Origin: Caenorhabditis elegans
Lineage: Eukaryota > Nematoda > Chromadorea > Rhabditida > Rhabditidae
Direction: 5' to 3'
Length of the DNA: 64,000 bases
Assembly: GCF_000002985.6 (NCBI RefSeq)
Contig: NC_003284.9
Coordinates: forward strand, 1,178,001 to 1,242,000
The notes beneath the pieces are model-generated. The model had not been told where the DNA came from. It saw only the letters and a program-made list of their open reading frames with translations, and searched no databases. The translations under genes and the position numbers were made by a program. The first letter of the stretch is position 1; every line of letters begins with the position of its first letter. This document shows positions 24,606 to 36,900 of this stretch, one piece after another.

Positions 24606-27600
24606 CTAATGATCCGTGTTCTGAGCCTCTCCATTGGATGGCGTTGGGTTGACGGCACCATGCTGCGGCGGGTTATAATTTGCCATGAACATGGGATGAT
24701 GGTACATTGGAGGTGGCGGCGGTGGATAGGGGAATCCTCGCGGTGGGCCATACCATCCGTATTGTGGAGCAAACCACCCTGGATGAGGTCCGCCGTACGG
24801 GGCAGGAAACCACGGCGTCGGTGCGAAGCCAGGAGCTGGGCAGAATTGAAGGAAGGGTGGACGAATCGGAGCTGTCCATCCTTGCATTGGAACAAACCAT
24901 CCTGGAACACCTTGGTGAGGAGGAAGGTGCTCCGGAGCATATCCTCCTCCGACAGGATCCGCCGGTGCCTCGGTTTGTGGCAAAGCCTGGCCGTTTTGCT
25001 GATCTGTTCTTGGCGGGAAGACAGTTGCGAGCACATTTGCTGGAAAAATATTAAACTCTTCATAGAATTTTTTTTGGGTGTTACCTATTTCGTAGACTTG
25101 ATCTAAAAACTCGATGTATGAGTTGGCACCTTGTCTGTATCCTGAAAAACATTTTGGGTATAGTTCTTTCTGTAACAATTACCTAGGGCTTCCATGTGGG
25201 CGCCGCAAACGTCGTTCCACGCCGCCCCCATCGCCACGATCCAAATCTTTATAGCGATGCGCGGAACCCAAAAAGTGTCGGATGGGGGCCCAGTTTGCAC
25301 TTAATAGTGAGATACCCTGTCGCACTATTTGGCGCAAACTTGGCCCCCGTCCGACACTTTTCGGGTTCCGCGCATCGCTTTAAAAAATTGGATCGCGGCG
25401 ATGGGGGCGGCGTGGAACGACGTTTGCGGCGCTCACATGGAAGCCCTACAATTACCATTTGGATGTGGTGGGACATTTTGTTGTTGAGAAGCCTCATTTG
25501 CTGAGGTAAGTCTGCCGGTTTGTGCTGAAACGTTCTACTATTATTTATCAAAAAATAAACATTTTAAAGGTCAGCATCCAGTCCCACTTGAGCAAAAGAA
25601 AACATGGAAACTCACGAATTTCCCGAGAGCGTTCCACATTTGCTGGTTGAGATGAAGTCATCGAGGGGTTCATGTTGTTCCCATCTAAAATGCATCAATA
25701 ACTTAATTTGATAAAGTGAAACTCACTTGCAGGGGCGCACGGTTTCTTTGCCGGCGGTGGCATGGCGACGTCGCACGTTTCTGGAAATAACACAAAAAAC
25801 GAATATTGGATGTTTTGAAATACACAACGACGCGACCTCTTCCGGTTGGCTGTTTTTGTGAGAGGAGACGCAAAGGACATAAGATTTGCGGGCGGTAGCG
25901 GCCCATCGCGGACCTCGATCGATGTCGGCTGCGCAGTCACCGTAAGGTTCGGGAAGTTCCAATTTCTCAGAGATCAAAGATCAAACTACATAAAGACAGA
26001 CGAGTTTGCTCTACGTGGTAAATAATGCTAGTTTTTGTATCGCCCATTAAATCATAAGTTGCTATCCCCTCCGCACACTATGAGTAAAAATCGGAAAAAA
26101 AAACATAATCGGAGTTTATTCTAATCAACTATTGGCTAGAGAAAATAACAAAATGTTTATGGATGAAGATTTGCCGAGCACACTTTGGCTATTTGTGATA
26201 TCCAATGATTCACATTAATCACGTGGCATCATGTTGCCCCATCATGGTTTGATCCACAATAAGTGCGGGAATTGTTAGCCCAGAAAATGTAACACCAGTT
26301 GAGCAGCATTCACTGTAGACCAAATCGTGATGAGACAGCGTGACACCGTGTGTATAAGAAGAGAAAGCTGGCCACAAAATCACTTTGATGAACGATTGAC
26401 GACTCGACTTTGATATAAGAAAGTTGAATGGTTTAAGGTAAATAGAAAACCCCTGACTACTCATACATCAAAGGTAATAGTCCCCCTTATAGTTAGTACT
26501 CCATAATAAAATATGCATATGATATCAATGAAATGTCCTAATTAGTCACTGACTAGAGAAACGCACGAGATTCTCTATTGCTCATATCAATAACAATCCT
26601 CACGTGATATTCATTGATAATGTGGGATGAAGTCTATTAGTCACAAGCGAATGTACGAAATGTACGAAAGTAATGTCACATCATAGCTTGATCTAGATTT
26701 AAAAAAAAACGGGAGTTATTAGCCCACAAAACTGTGACGCCGCATGGTGCTCAAATGCAACATCCGTTGAGCAGCATTTACTGTAGATCAAATTGTGATG
26801 GGACATCGTGACACCATGTGATAAAGAGGAGGAATCTGATTGATAGAGCATTCTGATGAACGATCGGTGACTCCGATAAAAGAAAAAAGCCTAGTACTCC
26901 ATAAGAGTATATGATAGCAATGACAATTTACTAATTAGTTGGGCTAGAGAAACTACAGGGTGGGCCAAAAGTATGGTAACACATGAAGCGCTCTTTTACA
27001 TGAGATTTTCGCGCGACTGCCACGTCATACGTACATTTTTCTATCGAATACTGATAGCTGAATAAATTTCCTTCAATTTGGCCCAAAATTTGTAATGTTT
27101 CCCAATAAGGTGCGATTTTAATCACCTCGGCAATTTGGCGAACCCTTTCGAAAAAACGGCGTTTTGGCACGCGGCACTTCCCACACAAACGCACCTCCCA
27201 CGCACGCCAATAATTTTCAGATGTATGATTTTTATGTTAAATTGAAAGTTAAAGAAGTGAAGAAGCGTTTTTGATTGTTTTTGTATCATATAAAAATTTT
27301 CTGTGTCGACACTGGCGCCTAGCAAGAACCTTTGAATATTTCATGAATTCAACTTTCCGAAATTTACTCAGTTTTTTTGGTTTCACAAGGCGTAACGACC
27401 CACAAAATCAGCAGAGCTAATTTTTTTCTAAAAATTCTGAAAAGTCAGGTCAAACCGTGCCAAAAAGTACTAAAATAAATTTTGCTGCATACTGCTGCCG
27501 CCGCTCACATCCATCTTTCTGGCGACTGTGTCATTCAAGACTTAAACTACTGCCACAGTCCATGACAGAAATACCACGACAGAAATTTTTTGGATTTTTG

Positions 27601-28089
27601 TTTTTAAAGAATCTCCAGACCAAGAGCATTCTTTGAACTATAAAAACTTGTAAGATACTTGATGGATTCCTCGAGAAAAATGTAGAAATCCCGCAGAATG
27701 CCGACTTGCGTGCCATAAAGATCGTGATCTCAAAAGTTCTTAAGGTCTGCAGCGATTCGGATAGGGAAATTTTGAAAATTCAAAACATTAATCTGGTCAG
27801 TAGTTTATGGAGAACAAAACTTGTACACATTGTTGTAATAACTCTCTCCACACGTGAAGTTATAGAGCTGCAAACGTGTTACCATATTTTTGGCCCACCC
27901 TGTATTGTTGCTCTCTATTGCTCATATCAATAAGAAACCTCACGTGGTATTTATTGATTATGTGGAATGAAGTCTATTAGTCATAAGCAAATGTACGAAA
28001 TTCACGAAATTTACGACTATTACTCTCTACAAAAACTACTAACCTCTGCTTCTTCCCTGCTTCCCCTTTGCCGGAACTTTGTCGGCCAT
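24606..28089 (-). CDS. Pro/Trp/Gly-rich protein, no known domain
   Basis: Six exons close in phase: 28044-28089, 25727-25780, 25616-25684, 25456-25524, 25085-25141, 24606-25039 (729 nt, 242 aa). The start lies in an exon preceded by a TTTCAG acceptor. The N-terminus is basic (MADKVPAKGKQGRSR), followed by a Ser/Asn/Gln-rich linker, a short conserved-looking segment with SYIEFLDQVYEI, and a long C-terminal half rich in Pro, Gly, Trp, Phe and Tyr (repeating PGWFxP and GWxxP units, then PYPPPPPP). Low complexity suggests a disordered RNA- or protein-binding region; I do not recognise the family and give no function. The 2.26-kb first intron holds a local duplication and a transposon. Intron 4 holds a MITE inserted exactly at its donor (see 25184-25448). 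A different upstream start is possible but the phase match to the 28-kb exon is good. Confidence 0.78.
25184..25448. mobile_element. 265-bp hAT-like MITE at a splice donor
   Basis: Inverted ends TAGGGCTTCCATGTG extend for most of the element as a palindrome of about 100 bp per arm (CGCCGCAAACGTCGTTCC, then AAAAGTGTCGGA). It is flanked by a perfect 8-bp target duplication, CAATTACC, at 25176-25183 and 25449-25456. On the gene strand the duplicated bases read GGTAATTG: the last exon base plus the splice donor of intron 4 of the Pro/Trp-rich gene. The 8-bp duplication and TAGGG ends fit hAT-type transposition. Confidence 0.9.
26210..28010. repeat. Tandem duplication, two diverged copies
   Basis: Copy 1 is about 26210-26665; copy 2 is about 26666-28010 once the inserted element 26956-27902 is removed. 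Shared landmarks in order: GTTGAGCAGCATTCACTGTAG or GTTGAGCAGCATTTACTGTAG, GTGACACCATGTG, TAGTACTCCATAA, CTAGAGAAAC, CTCTATTGCTCATATCAATA, GAAGTCTATTAGTCA. Lies in intron 1 of the Pro/Trp-rich gene. Confidence 0.8.
26956..27902. mobile_element. Non-autonomous Tc1/mariner-type element, 947 bp
   Basis: Inverted ends CAGGGTGGGCCAAAAGTATG and its near-exact reverse complement (27 bp with one or two differences), flanked on both sides by TA (26954-26955 and 27903-27904). The inside has only short open frames and no recognisable DDE catalytic motif, so it cannot move itself. The empty site is preserved in copy 1 of the surrounding duplication. Confidence 0.88.
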
Positions 28090-28828
28090 GCTTGGAATCG
28101 TAGACGGACCCTTTGAATAGTTTCTTCTCCTGAAAGCATAAGTTCTAGTTGATGAAAATCTGTTAGGTTGAAACGAAAAAGAGGAACACTTAAAAAAATG
28201 CCGCACTGCTGCCCCCTGTCTAAAAGAAATCACAATGTAAACACATTTGCCTAAACGGTGGACCGCTAGAAAATGTGATGAGAAAAGAATGCCGTCGCAG
28301 CCTTTGATTTTTCATATGCGGAGTGGGAAAAGAAACAAGAGGACGGAAAGTGGGCGGAGTGAAAGTGCAAAGCTCTATGGTAGGGTGAATGTTTTTTGTT
28401 TGAAAATTGAAAAGTAGGGACCAGGAGAAATACCAATACCGTCATATTTTATCAATTCCCAATTCGGGTAACCAGTATGCTTTATCATTTTTTGGCCTCC
28501 AAAACCGTGGCAGTATGTTTATGTTAAAATAAAAAATTACTGAAATTACCTCTGTATCCTTTCTAGTTTTGTAGGATTATTGTAATTTTGGTAAAAATGA
28601 CTTGTCGTCTTTTGAAAGGGTAATGGGTGGAGGCTCGTGGACGGACGTTGTCGGGGTACTGTAGTAGTATTTCAGGGGTAATGTAGGAGTACTGTAGGGT
28701 TACTGTCATTTTAAGTAAAATGAGTTGTTGTATTTTGAAGCAATATTATGTTGGGGTTGGTGTACTGGTATGACTGGGACTGTACTATAGGGGTGCTGTA
28801 GGAATACTGTAGGATTACTGTAGATTTA

Positions 28829-29306
28829 CTAGGGAATGGCCAGCTTAGGGGTGAGGTACCGAAAGACGCCACATATGCCAAACGGAAGCTGAGATCATTG
28901 GCTACAAGAATATGCTTTCAAATTCTGCAACGGACCTCTGGGAGTCTGGAAATTCTTGTCTGAAATTATGCTTTTGAATGCTCGAAAGTGGTAAGAATTT
29001 AGAATTTATTACAGAAAAACGTTTAATTAATAAAATTAGTTTTATACTTAAAAACAAGTACTGTATGCACTGTATCAAAACACATTTTCATCTTTTCTAG
29101 GTATTCAACTTCACGTTTTTCTGTAATAAATTCTAAATTCTTACCACTTTCGAGCATTCAAAAGCATAATTTCAGACAAGAATTTCCAGACTCCCAGAGG
29201 TCCGTTGCAGAATTTGAAAGCATATTCTTGTAGCCAATGATCTCAGCTTCCGTTTGGCATATGTGGCGTCTCTAGGTACCTCACCCCTAAGCTGGCCATT
29301 CCCTAG
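28829..29306. mobile_element. 478-bp fold-back MITE with TTA target site
   Basis: Arms of about 200 bp begin CTAGGGAATGGCCAGC and are nearly exact reverse complements. Flanked by TTA on each side (28826-28828 and 29307-29309). A 3-bp TTA duplication is typical of PIF/Harbinger-type elements; class is inferred from that alone. No coding capacity. Confidence 0.85.
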
Positions 29307-30073
29307 TTAGGGAAATGAATCGTTGCATTTTGAAGCAATCTTGAGTTGGGGTTGGTGGACGGGTAAGGCTGGGGTACTGCAAGAGTATGTACTGTAGGAT
29401 TAGTTTGATTTTGGGAAAACGAATAAAAATTTTTTTTTAATTTCAAAAAGATGTTGGGATACTGAGTCGGCGGGATTACAAATTACAACAGAAAATATTG
29501 GTGAGAATTCAAATCTCTCCATTTTTCCTGGAAGTTAAAAAAAATCAATAATCTTCTAGATTTCTTGAAAATTTTCTGAAAGTACGAAAACTTGAGGAAC
29601 TTCTGAAAACAATCGGAGACATCAATAATCTTTTGGAGAGTTCTAGATGTTTCGAAAACCTTGAACAACATTTGAGAAAAACTTGCAAAGAAGTAACTTT
29701 TGCGGTAATTTTTGAAAATTTCAGAAACTTCTGGAATTACTCTAAAGTCTTATGCAATACTAGTTTATCGAAAATAAGTATGACATGTCAAACTGCAGTG
29801 TACCACAACTTCCCTTAACTACAGCCCCCTAGGCCTCTTGTCGTCGCTTTTTTGCAATTTTTTTCGCTTGAAATCTGGAAACAAGTCTGGAAAGTATAAG
29901 AAATTACAGTGAAAAATTGATTTTCACAGACACAAAATAATTAATTTCTGAATTTGCAATTATTGAAAATTTACGTGAACATTTCATTTTCACAAAAATC
30001 AAAAATTCAATTTTTCTCGAATGATTGAAATGAAATAATTTTCATTTAATTTTCAAAACTTTTATATTTTTTC

Positions 30074-30145
30074 GTGGAGGCTTGGCACATTGGTAGACGC
30101 TTCAACTATCAATCAAACGTCCTGGGTTTGACCCCCACTCCGGTT
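30074..30145 (+). repeat. tRNA-like sequence (pseudogene or SINE head)
   Basis: TGGCACATTGGTAGACGC resembles a pol III A box and D arm, and GGGTTTGACCCCC about 35 bases later resembles a B box and T arm. The acceptor ends do not pair, so it is not a functional tRNA. Confidence 0.4.
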
Positions 30146-31410
30146 CAACATTTTCTACTCGTCATATCGATCGGTTCTTCACTAATGCATACAAAACAAA
30201 TACCATATAATATGTTAAAATCGCAAAGAACAAAGAGAACTATTGTAATTGAATGAAAACTTTTTTTTGAGTTTTGTAGCTTGTGAACTAAAAAGCACGT
30301 ACACATGTTTATTCGAATAACTTCAGGACCGTCCAAAAAAAAAAAGACTGCGTCAGTATATAAGGCAAAATACTGATATGAAAAGTTTTTTGAATTTCGA
30401 CTAAAATTTAGGTTCTGTACCGATTAGCAGCGATTTTGAGCCAGAATTTTAGCATTTTCTTTAGAATGTGAGCGATGAAGAAGTCATTTTCAGCGAAAAT
30501 TGTGAGGAATTAGTTTCACAGAAAATGCTTGATTAGTTCTATAGGGTTTTTATAGCTAAAAAAATTGTCTTTTGAAGGGAGGGGTACTGCAGTAGTACTG
30601 TATGCGTTGGCGGGAGTTCAAATGTTTTCAGAACAGTTTTGTAGGAATTCAAATTACTCCAGTGTTTCCTGAAATTTATTGAAACATCCTAAAATCTACT
30701 TCGAAAATGCAATACTACCCAATTTTTTAACACATGCATATGTTTTCTTTGGTTCAATGAGGGTTTTAGGCATGAATATAATTTTTCGTGGTTAAGCTTG
30801 GTTATAGTTGAGCAACAGAAGTATGCAGCAACCAAACTCTGCAATTTTTGTAGCGTCCCGTGTTTCAGAGACCAAGCTTTCCGGTTTTTGAATTTTGTTA
30901 AAGGGGTCCGTGCTCCTGGGGCAACTATCGGCTCAATTGCCATTCTTCAATAAAACTTTTTAAAAATATTTTTTTTTCAAGAAAGTATACAGAGTGTTGT
31001 TGCAGTACACCTTTTACTAATTATCCAGCTTAACTGTTCTATGCTCGCACCTCCTGCCTATATTTTGAGTAGTTTCGAGTTTAATTATAAATACCTGCAA
31101 AATGAAATTTGATACATGTACTAGTCTATCCTTATCAGATCTAGTTGATACTGGTGATGCATCTTCCCCTAGCAACAGCCAATGATCTCCAAGGTCCAAA
31201 GTATCTTTTGCTCGGGCGTAGGTGATGCATGTCACACCACACCGACGGGACCTTCTGAATTCCCATATGGGCGTGGTCTACCTGATATGCTTTCTCGAAA
31301 ATTCTCCCCATAACAACAATGATTCATCATATCATGAGTTCATTCAAATGATTTTTCGTTGACTTTTTAACTTATTGAATTTATTCTTTTATTGTAGGTA
31401 GCAACTCGCG

Positions 31411-32683
31411 ATGGTCAGGAAATTCTACGAAAAGAAGAAGCCGAACAAGAAATCCAATAAAAAAGGTCAGTTTTCAATTTATTTTAGTTTGTGCTTAAGT
31501 TCTTTTTTTTAACGTACTCTTTATAATGGCTATATGATAAGAAAAAAAATCTACAGAAAAACTTTCTCAAAGTTGGTAAAAATAACAGATTTGTAACTCA
31601 TTTCAGATGCACAAATCTCCCAAAAATTAAGCTCCATCCCATTAGGTGGAGGCTCACGTCTGAGCACAAACAGTGTGGTAAATCCGTATTCAAGATTAAT
31701 GGGTGGACAACCATATCCGAATCTTCACTCCTCGTTAAGACCAGATTTAATGAGAAATCCTCGTGAGTTTTGAACAAATTAGTAAAAATATTATATATTT
31801 TCAAAAAAATATGATCGTAAAATTTTCTCATAATTTATTTTTTGATCTACCTTGTTGACTAGGCTCCTCCCCTTCCTTCGACAAGACATCCACAACAAAA
31901 TAACAACGGCAACAAGATTGGGGGCGGAGTCAAGTTCAACAGGTAGATCAAAAATAAATTTTGAGAAATTTTTGCGATCGTATTTTTTCGATAATATGTG
32001 GTGAGAACGCCAAGCCATTAATTACTCGCCGTAGTGTAGAAATGAGACAAGAGGCCGGCGTGAGACGGGCAGATGGAGGAAGGCGTCAGGCGTCGGAAGG
32101 CGTTTGAAACCGCGCCTGCCTCCCATGTCCTACATTATATTAATAAAATTAAGAACCCTATGGCACAATGAGATCACCACAACCAACTATGGGGCCCGTC
32201 CCACCTTACGGTCAGCCTTTGAACAACTCTGTGTTTGGTAAGGAGCATTATTTAAACTTTAGAGTTTATTATTCAACATTCAGGTAGTTCACAGTTTCCA
32301 CTGCCACCAATGCCAGTTCCAAACCTGGTAAACGTGCAGAATGATCTAGCGTTTAATAACTACAGTATGTTTGTCAAAGACCCATCTCTTGCAGTCTAAA
32401 AATTCTTTCAGTCCGACATCTCTCCCAACAGCTGAACGCTTCAATCCCAGGATTGCCTGGAGTCGCTCCATTACAGCTACCAGTGCCACCAGGACCTTTC
32501 AACTTTCCTGCACTACACCAACAGTTGGGAGCACCAAACAACATTTTTCAGAGACCTACGTTTCCAACTCAAGAAGAGTATAATTTATGTTTTCTTCCGT
32601 ACACTCCTGAACGCTACGAAGCACTCTTGAGAGCTCACAAAAATCTGAAGCTTCCAGGGAGACTAGTCTTGCAAAAAATCTGA
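31411..32683 (+). CDS. Pro/Gln-rich protein, family unknown
   Basis: Five exons join in phase (all junctions phase 1): 31411-31465, 31607-31762, 32154-32237, 32284-32364, 32412-32683 (648 nt, 215 aa). The start follows a TATTGTAG acceptor by 13 bases. The N-terminus is strongly basic (MVRKFYEKKKPNKKSNKK). The middle is Pro/Gln/Asn/Leu-rich with repeats such as PLPPMPVPN. The C-terminus is conserved-looking and charged (YTPERYEALLRAHKNLKLP). An optional exon at 31886-31942 would also keep phase (19 extra codons), and the acceptor at 32153 is weak, so the middle is less sure than the ends. Intron 2 holds a GC-rich repeat at about 32026-32130. No family recognised; a nuclear or RNA-associated adaptor is possible but unproven. 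Confidence 0.75.
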
Positions 32684-33967
32684 AAAAGTAGTATCTTTCT
32701 ACGTCCTTGTTTTATTTCAACTTCTAAAAACAAAAATAAATTCCAATTTCCAAAATCAAATCTTCGCGTTTGTCATATTATGATACATTAGCGTTCAAAT
32801 TTTCACATTTGTTGTATGAATTCTGATAAATGAATGTGTATTGAAAATATTGATCCGTTTAGTATGTTGCCTTTCACGCAGCCTTCTTTCTCAAAGGTTT
32901 TCAAGAAAATATTCACGAGCTTCTTAGTTATCAAGCAACAAAGTTTGAAAAATGATTACAAGTTTGAAAAATGTACGTTAAACTTTTAATAATATCAAAT
33001 TCCGGAATTTATTCAATTTTTTCTGTGAAAATGATTTTTTATAGGATTTTTTAATTATTTTTCTAGCATTTGTTCAAGCGAAAAAAAATTACAAAAACTT
33101 CTAGTCTGCCACAAAAAAGCATTGAAAAGGAAGGTAGAAACATGGTACTCCGAATATATCTACTACTATATCTCTTTTTCTTCAAGACTTTTGGCAACGT
33201 GACACCTGCGAAGTCACATTGAAAACTGTCTTTGGCCTCCGATTTGGGTAGTCGCAGTTAAAGACAAAGTAGTGCCAAAATTTTCTCTATCCTTCAAAAA
33301 ACAACTTGGTGACAATTTTCCGTGAAAGAAAATTATTAGTTTAATTCAAATTATCAATTTTTAGATCAATTTTTGAATTTTAGCGTACTTGTTTTGTGAT
33401 ATCAAATTTTATACAGGGAAAAGTTGTCACACAAATTGACAAGAGGAGTTGTTATATATTTTTAAAAAAGCAATAAATTTTGCCCAAAAACGTAAAAATG
33501 CCGAAAATGACCTCACTCCTTCGCGCATAAAATATGGGCAAATTGAAAAAAAAGTTTTTAATTCAGAAAAATTTTAAATTTTTGAAAGTTATAAAATCGG
33601 TCATTACGGCCTATTTTCTGTTAAATTAAATATTGGCATAATTCCACTCTTAACAACTAATGCTTTCAGTTTTAACAAATATTTTCCTCCGGTTATTTAG
33701 AACTATTATTCGTATAATAGACAAAATCCCTGCCATCGATTTAATTCAAAAAACCTCCTAAAATCAACACGTGTTTCATTCACAAATAAAAGTTGAACAA
33801 AAAATTGAAAGAAAAATTACAATTCAAAAATTCAATAAAAATCAGCCCGTAAAGCAGGTGAACCGTTCGATCATTCAATAAATTTAGGAAAAAAGAGAGA
33901 GATGATGGGCATGCAAAAATATTCTATAACCTATAGAGAGAACGAAAAATTATGACTTTTTAAGTGC
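32684..33967. other. Convergent intergenic region
   Basis: 3' flanks of the Pro/Gln-rich gene (+) and the CASKIN-like gene (-). AT-rich. A 26-codon open frame at about 33143 begins with a hydrophobic stretch but has no splice partner. Confidence 0.55.
32735..32740 (+). terminator. Poly(A) signal AATAAA
   Basis: AATAAA 52 bases after the stop of the Pro/Gln-rich gene. Confidence 0.75.
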
Positions 33968-36900
33968 TTATGAGGATATCAAATTGTCCATTGCGCCCTG
34001 AATGTCTTGGAGCATTTCGTCAATTGTGGGCTTGTTGCAGCTTCCCACAGATGAGTGATCACTGAAATTTCACAAAAAGTTGAAAATTTTGTTTTTACTT
34101 TTCTCGCAAGTTTTTGTCTCAGCACCCAAGTACCAAATGTCAACAAATATTTCAAAACTGACAACTTTCTTTCAAAGGTCTGTATGTATGTATGTCAAGA
34201 AAAAATAGTGTGATTTACGAATAATGAAAAATGAAATTTCTCAGTTTCGTACGTTTTTTTTTTTCATTTTTCTACTTCCTTCAAACAAAAATGCTCGATT
34301 TTTATGAAAAACTCCACAAATTCTAAAACATTTCAATTCTAACCTTGCATGATCATCGGATAACAATGGTGGTAGTGCCGCCGGAATGTCAAAAGCAGTA
34401 GCCGGGCGTGTAGATGAATATCTGCAAAATTTTTCAAGTGTTGAATTTTCAGTGTAACAATGAATACATCTTCATGCTCCTACAGTAACCTACAACAATT
34501 ATTTCTGTATTATGATTAATTAAAAACATTATTTAAAGTATTGTAAGCTCTTACCTTATTGTACCACAATTTTCATTTGCAAATGGAAACTGATCGTTGC
34601 TGAGTGAGGAGTTGAAGGAAGACAGGTTGCCCGACGAAATGTGATGGAGACCCACATTGCAGTGTAGTGGAGCTGTAAATCTTTCCGCTTAACCTAATAG
34701 TGTGAGAATTTGGCTGCTCCGCTTTAAGCTCGAGTTTTGCCAGTAATAAACATATAGGAAAATTCTGTAGCTTGATTTTAACTAGAGAGTTTTCTCATTT
34801 TCTATTTTTTATAAATTTTCTCAAATCTCTCAACGCTTTTTGTGTACTTGAATAGTTAAACTGCCCCAAAAATATTTTCCTAAACTTTTTCAATATATGA
34901 AATTGATTTGGATTTTTAAGCCAATAACAACACTAACCCTAAGCCTAATATGCGCGAAAAGGATCCCGAAAATTGTTTTCAAAAAGTTAATATTTTGGGG
35001 CAGGATATTATTCAAGTTTTTTTTCTGAAAGTTACTAGGAAATACTTACCTGGGGGTGGTGGGCACTCATTTGGATCATCCAGCTCTTGATCCTCCTCCT
35101 CATCCTTCTTCAACTTGCTAATATCACTCAATATCTTCCCAGTAGGCACCAAATTTAACCGAATTGGTGTATCATCTCCAAACAACAAATCCGAAGTACT
35201 TTTCGGCTTCACTGACAAAAACGCCGGTGCCTCTGGAAGAGCTGACGCCGACTTCCAGTTGTTCTGCTGATAACTGAGGTAGTCGATTTTGTCGCAGCTC
35301 GCCCGGAACGCTCGATTCGGTGCCGATGGAGCTGGCGGCGGAGGATCGTTGAGCCTTGATGCAGATGCGGGCTGTCGCTGAATGGGAGAAGGTGTGGAGT
35401 ACCCGAATGACTGTGGAGAACTGTAGCTGCTGTTGTAGCTGCTTGTATTGGAATGAACTGCGTAGTGGGATGGGTGCAGGCTATTCGAGGCATGACGCTG
35501 GTGATCCTGTAACAATCGGGGAATGAGAATTAAAATATTTTCTTGTTCTGTCACATCACACAATAACAATTTCTAGTTTTTTTTTCTTGGGGATTCTTGG
35601 GGAAAATTTTTGATTTCAAATTTGTTTCAATTTTTAGGAGCTACTGAATGCCCTGTTGCTTGATTTTTTTTGACTTCCAAAAATGTTGGTTTAAAAAAAA
35701 CTGAGTATTCATCGTTTTTTTGTCCGGAAATTGAAAAAAATTCAAAAGATTTAGGGAAGTTTTATTATAACATTCTGTTACTTTCGCATGATGGGAATAG
35801 TTTTTAATCGTTTTTCCAAAGGCTGTAATCATCTTTAATTCTCATTTCTTGACAAAAATTGCCGTCTTTCAGAAAGACACTTGACTCCCATTTAGAAATT
35901 TCAAGAAATTAGTAGTATTCCAACATATAAATTTACCCATAGACTTGATAATTTTGGAAATAAAATTTGAATTAGCATCTTAACACCTTGACAATAAAAT
36001 ACTCACTTTCAATTTCTTGATCGTCAATCCAAACCGCTTCAAATGCCCCAGTCGCTTGACACCAATATCCTCGAAATCTTCCCATTGCAAGTCCAAAACA
36101 TCACTGACAGATGTATAGCGTTGACTTTCAAACATTGGAATGTACTCGGCTAGTGCAATTGCATGCAGCCACTCTCTCAGACTGTTATTCGGCACAACCG
36201 ACGGCCATTGGTCAATTATTTTCCAGCTGTGGATATCAGACATCAACTTTTTACGATGATCCGGGTTCTTGATTCCTAGACTGAGGAGATCGGCTGGGGT
36301 ACATCGGGCTGAAATATTGATTAGTTTTTGTTGTGATTTCTATTATTTAATTTACACCTGATTTTTAGCTCATATCAGTTTTGTATCAAATAAAATTTCA
36401 CAGAAATTTGAAGATAACCAAATTTTGGGCAGTGCAAAGTATTTTTGGTCAGTGCAAAAGTATTTTTGGTCAGTGCAAATGCATTGTTGGTCAGTGCAAA
36501 GGTATTTTTGGTCAGTGTAAATGCATTTTCGGTCAGTGCAAGTCTGTCATTTTGTCATGTACCAAAGCACCTTTGTTTTAAATCAAACATTTCCAGCACA
36601 AATTTTACCGATCTTTGAATTTAATCAACCATCAACTCACCAATAGTCTGTAGATCATAACCTTGCTTCAAGAAAACCGCCAAATAATTGCTCATATTGA
36701 TACTATCCAGCCAGTTGGCCAAAACCTCCGCGTGCGGCACACCACTCTGCACCATGCTGGTCACATCGACCTCGTGAATGGAGCGATACAAGGAATCATC
36801 CAATCCATGAATTGATGATGAGGAGCCGCTTCCACTCTCCACAGAACGCACACTGTGTGCTGATTCGCATCCAGATTCATTGCTTTGCACACCCGACGGG

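Larger units (their letters stand above)
28090..31410. other. Intergenic, repeat-rich
   Basis: Holds degenerate GTACTGTAGG repeats (28640-28840, 29370-29400), the fold-back 28829-29306, a tRNA-like sequence at 30074-30145 and AT-rich filler. Two minus-strand open stretches (30689-30943 and 31017-31235) look partly protein-like but cannot be spliced together in phase. Confidence 0.5.

Noticed and set aside
24707..25054. 115-codon + strand ORF
   Set aside because: Exact antisense of the last exon of the Pro/Trp-rich gene, whose splice phases close; the ORF is a shadow.
30689..31235. Possible minus-strand gene upstream of the Pro/Gln-rich gene
   Set aside because: 31017-31235 ends at a good donor and looks protein-like, but no in-phase next exon exists; joining to 30943 gives stops in every usable phase.
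33143..33223. Short + strand ORF starting with a hydrophobic stretch
   Set aside because: Only 26 codons, no donor leading to a further exon.
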